Assembly: GCA_024644775.1 (NCBI GenBank)
Contig: JAHEHB010000203.1
Coordinates: forward strand, 1-9,430
Reading direction: 5' to 3'
From: Deltaproteobacteria bacterium
GTDB lineage: Bacteria > Desulfobacterota > Desulfobacteria > Desulfobacterales > SURF-15
DNA: 9,430 bases
Within the stretch, counting starts at the first letter, position 1. Every line of letters begins with the position of its first letter. A program made the translations under genes and the position numbers. A model generated the notes under the pieces. It saw only the letters and a list, made by a program, of their open reading frames with translations. It was not told where the DNA came from and did not search any database. Shown here piece after piece: positions 1-5,133 of this stretch.

Positions 1-140
1 CTTCTCATGAAGCGTGCTGGCGTTTCACTGAAGCGGGATCTAATCTTCTGCGGTGTTGCTAGGGTTTTCAGTTCGGGCTCAAGGTCCTCTTTGAGGTTGT
101 TGCGAAGCTTGTCACGTGATTCGAATATTAAAGAAAGATA
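1..140 (-). other. Open frame without a start codon, running off the window edge
   Basis: The minus strand is open from a TGA at 141-143 to the window edge. It reads, among others, DKLRNNLKEDLEPELKTLA and then PQKIRSRFSETPARFMR. The composition (charged, helical, ordinary codons) looks more like real protein than the other frames here. However, there is no in-frame ATG, GTG or TTG before an ATG at 6-8, so the coding start is missing or lies at a CTG. I do not recognise the family. It could be the decayed 5' end of the gene that follows the antitoxin, or chance. It lies about 60 bases past the antitoxin stop. Confidence 0.2.
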
Positions 141-161
141 TCAGAAATTTTCCAAGAATTT

Positions 162-193
162 AAAAAATCCAGCATTAAAACCTTTTTTCTGCT
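162..193 (-). terminator. Weak possible terminator after the XRE antitoxin
   Basis: Reading the minus strand, AGCA (193-190) can pair with TGCT (174-171). A short A4/T4 inner helix lies inside, and the stem is followed two bases later by six T. It starts 9 bases past the antitoxin stop codon. The helix is AT-rich and interrupted, so efficiency is doubtful. Confidence 0.3.
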
Positions 194-201
194 TCCCCTC
201 C

Positions 202-486
202 CTAAGCCGCTTCACTTACCACAAATTCAACGTGAATACCCGCATGTGAAAGCATATTGATCAACATATCAATGGTAAATCGATCGATCTTTCCACGGAC
301 TAAATCGCTTATCCGTGGTTGGGTTACCCCCATGCGCCGGGCTGCCTGCTCCTGAGTGATACCTTCCTGTTCGATGTAATTCCGCAGTTTAACCATCAAT
401 TCTGTACGGAGACGCATGTTTTCAGCCAATACCGGATCATCTTCTATGGCGTCAAATACATTTTTATAAGGTTTGCTCATGTTCAT
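202..486 (-). CDS. XRE-family antitoxin (HigA-like, COG5606 type)
   Basis: This is a 94-residue cytoplasmic DNA-binding protein. Residues about 42-75 form a helix-turn-helix (GITQEQAARRMGVTQPRIS, then DLVRGKIDRFTIDMLINML), followed by a short strand ending in HVEFVV. Length and layout match the XRE antitoxins that usually follow a Gp49/HigB-type toxin gene, bind the toxin and repress their own operon. The start ATG (484-486) overlaps the stop of the upstream toxin fragment in ATGA, and a second in-frame ATG lies two codons later. The upstream toxin reading frame is only a remnant, so this antitoxin is probably an orphan. It may still repress its promoter or neutralise a related toxin elsewhere. 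The fold is clear; the pairing with a HigB-type toxin is inferred from the coupled fragment. Confidence 0.85.
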   Translation of the reverse strand: MNMSKPYKNVFDAIEDDPVLAENMRLRTELMVKLRNYIEQEGITQEQAARRMGVTQPRISDLVRGKIDRFTIDMLINMLSHAGIHVEFVVSEAA

Positions 487-596
487 TTTTTTGCTCTTTT
501 TTCCAATATTTCCTTGTAACGTTTTCGAATCAGATCGATATCGTGTTTACAGGTCTTCCGTGTTTTCTTGGGCATAAGGTTCGATCCGCCGCTTCC
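483..596 (-). pseudogene. C-terminal remnant of a Gp49/HigB-type toxin gene
   Basis: This frame is open from a TAG at 597-599 and ends at a TGA at 483-485 that overlaps the antitoxin start (ATGA). From the internal ATG at 573-575 it encodes MPKKTRKTCKHDIDLIRKRY then KEILEKRAKK. As I remember the family, Gp49-like RelE/HigB toxins end with a segment of the form KKTQKTPxxEIxLAxxRxxEYL. This matches in order and spacing, and the toxin normally sits immediately 5' of a COG5606 antitoxin, as here. The N-terminal 70-80 residues of such a toxin are not visible in any frame upstream, where the PIN remnant lies instead. The stretch may survive because it carries the antitoxin's ribosome-binding region. 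It could instead be a genuine 30-residue leader peptide. Confidence 0.5.
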
Positions 597-642
597 CTAT
601 CGTATTGGCATGGTCCCCGACAAGGCCGGGATCTCAGTTCTG

Positions 643-834
643 TTAAAAAGAATACGGTCCTCGACTGGCGTGGTAGAGGCTTTTTGCGAATGTTGTGACA
701 TCCACAATCTGGATACTGTGAAGATGTTTGAGGTTCCGCAAGTGGGGAGCTCTGAGCTCTTTGGCCAGCCCCTTTTTTGCATAGGCCACGCTGACCATGA
801 CATTGGTATCGATCACCGCCTTAAGAACGGGCAT
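643..834 (-). pseudogene. Internally deleted PIN-domain toxin (COG1569-like)
   Basis: This 63-codon frame starts at ATG 832-834, with AAAGGA about ten bases upstream. Its first 27 residues (LKAVIDTNVMVSVAYAKKGL) are the N-terminus of a PIN-family ribonuclease toxin, with the first catalytic aspartate at residue 9. Residues about 29-51 (HLRNLKHLHSIQIVDVTTF) look like the extreme C-terminus of the same family, which typically reads DKHLLxLKxYxGIKIVTPxEF. The middle 80-100 residues, holding the other catalytic acidic residues, are absent, yet the frame is kept across the join near residue 28. COG1569 PIN toxins are usually about 140 residues. The product could not be an active nuclease. The family call rests on two short motifs. 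Confidence 0.6.
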
Positions 835-930
835 AGACTTTTTTCCTTTTTTTGAAAGGGGGATTTTCGGTCAACTGAAATTCAATCTTACGGGTATCGC
901 TAACTCGCAGAGACGTGTCTAGGATCTCAA

Positions 931-975
931 GGGAAAATAAAACAGCCCCCACAACTTTTTGAAATTGCGGAGGCT
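931..975 (-). terminator. Rho-independent terminator after tRNA-Met
   Basis: On the minus strand AGCCTCCGCAA (975-965) pairs with TTGTGGGGGCT (954-944) over 11 bp, two of them G-U wobbles, around a 10-base loop. It is followed by GTTTTATTTT. It starts 10 bases past the tRNA 3' end. The mirror strand has two mismatches in the stem, so the terminator points out of the tRNA gene. Confidence 0.85.
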
Positions 976-984
976 TTTTATCCA

Positions 985-1061
985 TGGTGGCGATGCAGGG
1001 ATTCGAACCCCGGACACTGCGGATATGAGCCGCATGCTCTGACCACCTGAGCTACATCGCC
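985..1061 (-). tRNA. tRNA-Met (CAT), elongator type
   Basis: This is a complete 77-base cloverleaf with encoded CCA. The acceptor stem GGCGATG/CATCGCC is perfect, the D arm is GCTC/GAGC, the anticodon stem is TGCGG/CCGCA with loop CTCATAT (anticodon CAT), and the T arm is CGGGG TTCGAAT CCCTG. The G-C first pair and discriminator A exclude the usual initiator form, whose first pair is mismatched. The CAT anticodon could also belong to a tRNA-Ile2 whose C34 is modified to lysidine. The anticodon arm resembles elongator tRNA-Met of Geobacter-like bacteria as I remember them, so Met is preferred. It is a single gene with its own promoter and terminator. Confidence 0.95.
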
Positions 1062-1122
1062 AAAATCGACGCTGCTGGGTTCATATCCGACAAATACTGA
1101 CCACAGCAGATTTACGGTTCAA

Positions 1123-1151
1123 TTTCTAACAACTCAATAAAATTTCGTCAA
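1123..1151 (-). promoter_or_regulatory. Sigma70-type promoter for tRNA-Met
   Basis: TTGACG (1151-1146) and TAGAAA (1128-1123) are separated by 17 bases on the minus strand. This predicts a start about 55 bases before the mature tRNA. The -35 match is strong and the -10 match moderate. A hairpin (CTGCTG T GGT with ACCCAGCAG, 1072-1109) would form in the 5' leader of the precursor. Confidence 0.5.
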
Positions 1152-1161
1152 GTCGAAAACT

Positions 1162-3102
1162 TCATTTTTTTTCCGTTGGAGAAGATTCCAACACCTCTAT
1201 CGTATACTCTTCAAGATTATCCGGCAGGTCTGAAAACACAAGCATAAAGGGAACCGCTCCGCCGGGGGCGACATTGACGTTCGATTCATTGTCTCCGGCT
1301 CGGTTGGATAATTTTGTCTTTATGGAATCGACATTCAAGCTGGCAAGCTCGGCATCCGATAACGCATTCCCGCAGAAAACCGTTTCTGTCTTTTCCAGTT
1401 TTTTCCCTTTTGAAAACAGTTTACCACTTAGTTTGATGAATCCCCGGGGTTCTGAGTACCCATTCTTTGCATTTCCGGAGATAACAAACAGTTTACCAGC
1501 GTTGGTATTGCTAATAAATTTCCCGGCAATATCGACTGCACTGATCTTGAGGTTACCCGGGTCTTCTACAGAGGGGGGAATGAAATCACGGATATACGGA
1601 ATCTTGCCGGCCAGGTTGGTTATATTATCTATATACGGAATCTGGATTCCCATACGATAAACACCATATACACCACCACCCAACAGCACCAACAGCAACA
1701 AAACAAACACCAGGGCACCGGTCCGTTTTTTCTTTTTCGGCATTACCGTTTGCTCTTCAACGGATTCGGCTTTTTCGCTTTCTTCTTCAATTTCTTTTGC
1801 AGGCGCCGCTGCAGCCGCCGCTCCCAGCGCAGCTTCTCCTATTTCTTCGGATTTTACTTTTTCCGCAGGCGGTCCATCAGCACTCTCGGCCTCATCACCC
1901 ATTGTCAATTCTTCTTCAGTCTCTTCCACGATTTCTTCTGCCTGCGCTTCCGCTTCAACCGCCGCCTCGTTTTCCAATTCCATCATTTGTTCGATATCCG
2001 ACAAATCGATTTCGTCTTCCTCTGCGGCTTCCGCTTCCGCTTTCTCTTCTTCGACTTGGGATTCAGTCCCTAGATCTAAATCCAGTGTTTCGGCGTCTTC
2101 CGTTTCTTCAACACTGGATTCCTCTTCCGCGTCAAACAGGTCTTCTACATCGGATAGATCAATCTCTGTTTCCTTTTCATCGATTCCAGTCGCTTCCATC
2201 ACGGATTCTTCGTCCGACGTTTCGTCCGTTTTTACGTCTGTCGGCTCTTTTTCTTGTTCAAACCCAAGGGTTTCTTCCATATCCAAATCAATATCTTCGG
2301 TTTCAGCATTTTCGGCTGTTACCGGTTCCTCCATATCAGGCTCTTGAGCAAAATCTAATTCCAAGTCGAGTTCCTCAAGTGATTCCTCTTCATCCATTTC
2401 GGAAAAATCGGTCTCTTCTTGGTTTGCACCTTTAACCTCGGTATCTTCAATTTCCAATCCTTCTTCAAAATCCAGATCGATATCGAGCTCTTCAACGCCT
2501 TCATCCACTATCTTTACTTCATCAACCGCTTCTGCCTCGTCGTCTATCAAACTTTCTTCCAGGTCTTCTACCAGATCTTCTTCCAAGTCAGGTAGATCGA
2601 TCTCCTCTTCTTCGGCCGTATCTTCGACATCGGCTGCCTCTGCTTCCAATTCAGAATCAACATCTATATCCAAATCAAACGACTCTAGTGACGGCTCATT
2701 TTCTTCTTCTGCGACGACCTCGGACGCTTCATCTTTTTCAAACATCCTGGCGATATCCTCGATTTCGTCAAACTCACCCTCCGGAGGTTCCTCCGGTTCA
2801 TCCGATTCCTCTGGTTCTTCCAGTTCATCCGATTCATCCGGTTCCTGTGGGGCTTCGGCGAGTGCAGTCGTCTCGGCATCGAGGTTTTCTGGAGATTGAA
2901 CTTCTGATGTCTCGTCTTCAGCCGTAACATCTTCATCAGCCGCTGGCTCCGCCTCGCTAATCTCGGGTTCGGGTTCCGCCGCTTTAGGGTAAGCGGTAAA
3001 GACATGCTTGCAGTTGGAGCATCGAACCTTTGAGCCGGTTTCTTTGATGAGGCTATCGTCAAGATTAAAGGTGGTGTCGCATTTCTCACATGTAATGACC
3101 AT
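1162..3102 (-). CDS. Zinc-ribbon, acidic-linker, single-pass membrane protein with DUF3426
   Basis: This 646-residue protein has three parts. Residues 1-38 are an MJ0042-type zinc ribbon with Cys pairs C5/C8 and C28/C31 (CEKC and CSNC). Residues about 42-450 are an extremely Glu/Asp-rich, low-complexity linker with a degenerate repeat (EIDLSDIE, EIDLPDLEEDL, ELDLELDF, LDLDLG). A KKKKR cluster then precedes a membrane helix at about 463-482. Residues about 515-640 form a C-terminal DUF3426 domain ending in APGGAVPFMLVFSDLP. The basic cluster on the N-terminal side predicts the zinc ribbon and acidic arm in the cytoplasm and DUF3426 outside. Function is unknown; family members are annotated only as zinc-ribbon domain proteins. 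The start has a good AGAGGA site 8 bases upstream. The gene follows hpt by 17 bases, so the two are probably cotranscribed. Confidence 0.9.
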   Translation of the reverse strand: MVITCEKCDTTFNLDDSLIKETGSKVRCSNCKHVFTAYPKAAEPEPEISEAEPAADEDVTAEDETSEVQSPENLDAETTALAEAPQEPDESDELEEPEESDEPEEPPEGEFDEIEDIARMFEKDEASEVVAEEENEPSLESFDLDIDVDSELEAEAADVEDTAEEEEIDLPDLEEDLVEDLEESLIDDEAEAVDEVKIVDEGVEELDIDLDFEEGLEIEDTEVKGANQEETDFSEMDEEESLEELDLELDFAQEPDMEEPVTAENAETEDIDLDMEETLGFEQEKEPTDVKTDETSDEESVMEATGIDEKETEIDLSDVEDLFDAEEESSVEETEDAETLDLDLGTESQVEEEKAEAEAAEEDEIDLSDIEQMMELENEAAVEAEAQAEEIVEETEEELTMGDEAESADGPPAEKVKSEEIGEAALGAAAAAAPAKEIEEESEKAESVEEQTVMPKKKKRTGALVFVLLLLVLLGGGVYGVYRMGIQIPYIDNITNLAGKIPYIRDFIPPSVEDPGNLKISAVDIAGKFISNTNAGKLFVISGNAKNGYSEPRGFIKLSGKLFSKGKKLEKTETVFCGNALSDAELASLNVDSIKTKLSNRAGDNESNVNVAPGGAVPFMLVFSDLPDNLEEYTIEVLESSPTEKK

Positions 3103-3119
3103 AGTATTTCCTCTGTTAA

Positions 3120-3638
3120 TTATGGATTTAAATAATATATATCCGGCAAATTCCTATACTTTTCGGCATAATCGAGCCCATAACCGACGAGAAATCCGCT
3201 TTCCACCGTCTGCCCCGCGTAATCGACGTGGATATCTATTTTGCGCCGTTCTTTTTTATCAAGCAACGCACAAATTTTGACGGTTTTGGGACCCAATGAT
3301 TTTAAGTGCTCCGTAAGAAACGTGAGCGTCAATCCCGTATCAACTATATCTTCGACGATTATCACATTTTTCTTTAGAATCTCGATTTCGATGCCTTTCG
3401 TAAGACGGATATCCTCAGAAGAACGTGTATCCGGGCCATAGCTGGAAGTACCGATAAAATCGATTTCAACCGGGATTGTGAGTTGCCGGACCAAGTCGGA
3501 GAGAAAAATAAAGGCTCCCTTGAGGATTCCGATGAGGACGAGATCCTGGTTCTGGTAGTCAGTCGATATCCGGGTTGCAAGCTCAGATATCAATTTTTGA
3601 ATATCTTTTCGTTTTAAAAATGGAATAATATCAGGCAT
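3120..3638 (-). CDS. hpt: Hypoxanthine phosphoribosyltransferase
   Basis: This cytoplasmic purine-salvage enzyme transfers phosphoribose from PRPP to hypoxanthine (and often guanine) to give IMP/GMP. At 172 residues it is the usual length of the bacterial type I phosphoribosyltransferase. Visible motifs are the PPi-loop LKGAF (39-43), the flexible-loop SSYG (65-68), the PRPP-binding signature VEDIVDTGLT (95-104) with its paired acidic residues, and the C-terminal VGYGLDYAEKYRNLP purine-binding segment. The only good start is ATG 3636-3638. It lacks a convincing Shine-Dalgarno sequence, since GGA directly abuts the ATG. A strong promoter lies just after the dnaJ stop codon. It is followed 17 bases later by the DUF3426 gene. 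Confidence 0.95.
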   Translation of the reverse strand: MPDIIPFLKRKDIQKLISELATRISTDYQNQDLVLIGILKGAFIFLSDLVRQLTIPVEIDFIGTSSYGPDTRSSEDIRLTKGIEIEILKKNVIIVEDIVDTGLTLTFLTEHLKSLGPKTVKICALLDKKERRKIDIHVDYAGQTVESGFLVGYGLDYAEKYRNLPDIYYLNP

Positions 3639-3685
3639 TCCAGTTAAAATATTGCAAATAGTGTGCCACTGTCGGCTGAAGTGAA

Positions 3686-3712
3686 CTTATAAGGAATATT
3701 ACCGGCTGTCAA
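3686..3712 (-). promoter_or_regulatory. Sigma70-type promoter for hpt
   Basis: On the minus strand a perfect TTGACA (3712-3707) is followed after 15 bases by TATAAG (3691-3686). The predicted start lies about 40 bases before the hpt ATG. The 15-base spacer is short; TAAGTT at 17 bases is a weaker alternative -10. It sits 5 bases past the dnaJ stop, so hpt and the DUF3426 gene can be expressed independently of dnaJ. Confidence 0.55.
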
Positions 3713-3717
3713 TGCGA

Positions 3718-4632
3718 TTAAAGTCCTGTTGCCGCCATCTGTTCGATTAACTTTTTTTGCTCCTTAGTCAGTTTTGTCGGGATTTTCACATCGATATCAA
3801 TATAAAGATCTCCTTTTCCGGACCCCTTCATATGAGGAAGACCGTTTCCAGCAAGACGCATCTTCGTCTTGTGCCTTGTTCCCGGGGGAATCTTTAAACT
3901 TAATTCTTTACCATCCAACGTCGGCACATGAATGCTCGTTCCAAGAATCGCCTCACTGAGCTTCACTTCTCTCGTCACAATGATATCGTACCCGTCTGCG
4001 CGATAATCCGAATCATTTATCACTTTCGATTGGATGTAAAGATCTCCCGGAGAACCGCCAAACGGGCTCGATTCTCCTTTTCCCGCAATTCTTAGTTTCT
4101 TACCAGCAATCATTCCCTTCGGTATTTTTACGGTGAGTCTCTCAGAACGCCCTTTATGTTGAAAATTTATAACCTTATTGGTTCCGGTGGCCACTTCCCT
4201 CAGGGATAACGGAAGCTCATAGACCAGATCGGATCCTTTTGTTTGGGATTGCTGCCGGGCATGAGATCCAAAAGGAGACCCAGAGCCGAACGAAAACCTC
4301 GTTCCGCCTCTTTTTCCTGTGGAAAAGTTCGCACCACCGAAGCCAAACTCTTTGAGAATATCCGAAAAATCAAACCCTCTGAAAATATCTTCTTGAGAAA
4401 ACCGTTGGTGAAATCCAGCAGCGCCGAATTCGTCATACTGTTTTCGCTTCTCTTTGTCGCTCAGGACCGCATAGGCCTCGCTGATTTGCTTGAATTTTTC
4501 TTCGGCGGCCTTGTCCCCCTTTGTGTGATCGGGGTGGTATTTCATCGCTAGCTTGCGATAAACCTTCTTTATCTCCCCATCAGAGGCCGTTTTACTGACC
4601 CCGAGGATTTTATAGTAATCATTTTCGGCCAT
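3718..4632 (-). CDS. Class B DnaJ/CbpA-like co-chaperone
   Basis: This is a 304-residue cytoplasmic J-domain protein that stimulates the DnaK ATPase and delivers substrates. The J domain spans about 5-70 with HPD at 33-35, followed by a Gly/Phe-rich region (about 72-125, e.g. [11 protein letters not shown]). Two beta-barrel substrate-binding domains occupy about 135-290 ([22 protein letters not shown]). The CxxCxGxG zinc repeats of canonical DnaJ are absent, and the length matches CbpA (about 306), so this is class B rather than dnaJ itself. ATG 4632 is chosen because the DYYKILGV motif follows within a few residues and GGAGA lies 9 bases upstream. A 14-codon leader ORF with a stronger ribosome-binding site overlaps this start. 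No dnaK or grpE is nearby. Confidence 0.92.
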   Translation of the reverse strand: MAENDYYKILGVSKTASDGEIKKVYRKLAMKYHPDHTKGDKAAEEKFKQISEAYAVLSDKEKRKQYDEFGAAGFHQRFSQEDIFRGFDFSDILKEFGFGGANFSTGKRGGTRFSFGSGSPFGSHARQQSQTKGSDLVYELPLSLREVATGTNKVINFQHKGRSERLTVKIPKGMIAGKKLRIAGKGESSPFGGSPGDLYIQSKVINDSDYRADGYDIIVTREVKLSEAILGTSIHVPTLDGKELSLKIPPGTRHKTKMRLAGNGLPHMKGSGKGDLYIDIDVKIPTKLTKEQKKLIEQMAATGL

Positions 4633-4663
4633 GTCGAGGGTTCTCCGTCCCCTTTCCAGTCAT
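4619..4663 (-). CDS. Small leader ORF overlapping the dnaJ-like start
   Basis: This encodes 14 residues, [15 protein letters not shown] consensus AAGGAG (4675-4670) stands 6 bases before its ATG, a better site than that of the downstream J-protein gene. It ends in TGA 14 bases inside the J-protein gene, in a different frame. The predicted promoter places it on the same mRNA. The arrangement suggests translational coupling, but the peptide itself resembles nothing I know. It could be an accidental ORF behind a strong SD. Confidence 0.4.
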   Translation of the reverse strand: MTGKGTENPRHGRK

Positions 4664-4691
4664 TGCTAACTCCTTAGAATATCGATGAATA

Positions 4692-4720
4692 ATAATAAGT
4701 TTAAAGTCTTAATGTGTCAA
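4692..4720 (-). promoter_or_regulatory. Sigma70-type promoter for the leader ORF and dnaJ-like gene
   Basis: On the minus strand a perfect TTGACA (4720-4715) is followed, after exactly 17 bases, by TATTAT (4697-4692), five of six consensus bases. Predicted transcription starts near 4685, just ahead of the AAGGAG of the leader ORF. I see no CIRCE element, nor a recognisable sigma32 -35, so heat-shock control is not evident. Confidence 0.7.
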
Positions 4721-4743
4721 GCTTGTGATTTCGGCCATTCGAT

Positions 4744-5032
4744 GAATGGATTCATTTGTATTTTGTTTTGGTTGACAGGTTCAACAGGATTTTAGGGATT
4801 TTCTTTTTCTGGTTTTCCGGAAGAAAACCAGAAAGACTAATCCGCTAACGCGGAAAACTTTGACAGTACCATAACTACTCAAGTCTGTTTCATACCTTAT
4901 CGTTTTGACTTGCATTACCTCGCCGAAGGCGATTGTGCTTTATTGGTTTCTTTCGGAAACAAATAAAGACAAAATCCTGTAAATCCTGTCTAATTAAACT
5001 TGGTTAAAATAAAAATTGTATCTATTCCTTAA
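4744..5032. repeat. Palindromic intergenic repeat, copy A (expanded)
   Basis: This stretch between the dnaJ-like gene and mnmG has no gene. Its ends, 4744-4807 and 4970-5032, match copy B (8230-8375) in inverted orientation. The right end is 60 of 63 identical; the left end has three mismatches and two single-base gaps. Inverted arms GACAGGTTCAACAGGATTTT (4774-4793) and AAAATCCTGTAAATCCTGTC (4971-4990) can pair. Between the ends it holds about 160 bases absent from copy B, which form several hairpins. I recall similar CAGGATTTACAGGATT sequences as dispersed intergenic repeats in many bacteria, with unknown function. Confidence 0.85.
4806..4968. repeat. Chain of hairpins inside repeat copy A
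   Basis: There are four inverted repeats in a row. TTTCTGGTTTTC/GAAAACCAGAAA (4806-4834) is a perfect 12-bp stem with loop CGGAA. TCCGC/GCGGA is at 4841-4853 and TCGCC/GGCGA at 4920-4932 (GAA loop). CTTTATT-G-GTTTC/GAAAC-A-AATAAAG (4938-4968) has 12 pairs and one mismatch. No reading frame of note is present. It could be a structured RNA or a nested non-autonomous element. Confidence 0.6.
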
Positions 5033-5044
5033 CCTACCAGATTT

Positions 5045-5093
5045 ACTTGAAAAACTCTGTGTCTCTGTGAACTCTGTGAGAGACTTCTCAAGT
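5045..5093. repeat. CTCTGTG triple repeat in a hairpin downstream of mnmG
   Basis: CTCTGTG occurs three times (5055, 5063, 5072). The block is enclosed by ACTTGA (5045-5050) and TCAAGT (5088-5093), with an inner GTCTCT/AGAGAC pair (5061-5066, 5079-5084). It lies about 40 bases past the mnmG stop. It lacks a T tract on the mnmG strand, so it is not a classical terminator. Similar CTCTGTG strings occur between genes in unrelated bacteria, as I recall. Confidence 0.55.
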
Positions 5094-5133
5094 AGTCACT
5101 TGTCTATGTCCGGCGTCAAAGACAGCTTCATTG

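Noticed and set aside
568..855. Plus-strand 95-codon open frame opposite the toxin relics
   Set aside because: It is the antisense of the PIN and Gp49 remnants, has no ribosome-binding site and resembles no family.
843..958. Minus-strand frame (e.g. VSDTRKIEFQLTENPPFKKRKK) ending inside the PIN start, as a possible antitoxin for the PIN protein
   Set aside because: No usable start codon except a GTG inside the tRNA terminator stem, and no ribbon-helix-helix or other antitoxin motif.
985..1061. tRNA-Met 3' end as an attachment site of an integrated element
   Set aside because: No second copy of the tRNA 3' end and no integrase gene lie within the window; only the toxin relics hint at past insertion.
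1750..2435. Long plus-strand open frames opposite the acidic protein
   Set aside because: They arise from the GAA/GAT-rich codons of the acidic linker read in reverse (Phe/Leu/Arg/Pro-rich) and have no start signals.
5055..5078. CTCTGTG tandem units as a CRISPR-like array
   Set aside because: The units are only 7 bases with 1-2 base spacers, and no cas genes are present.
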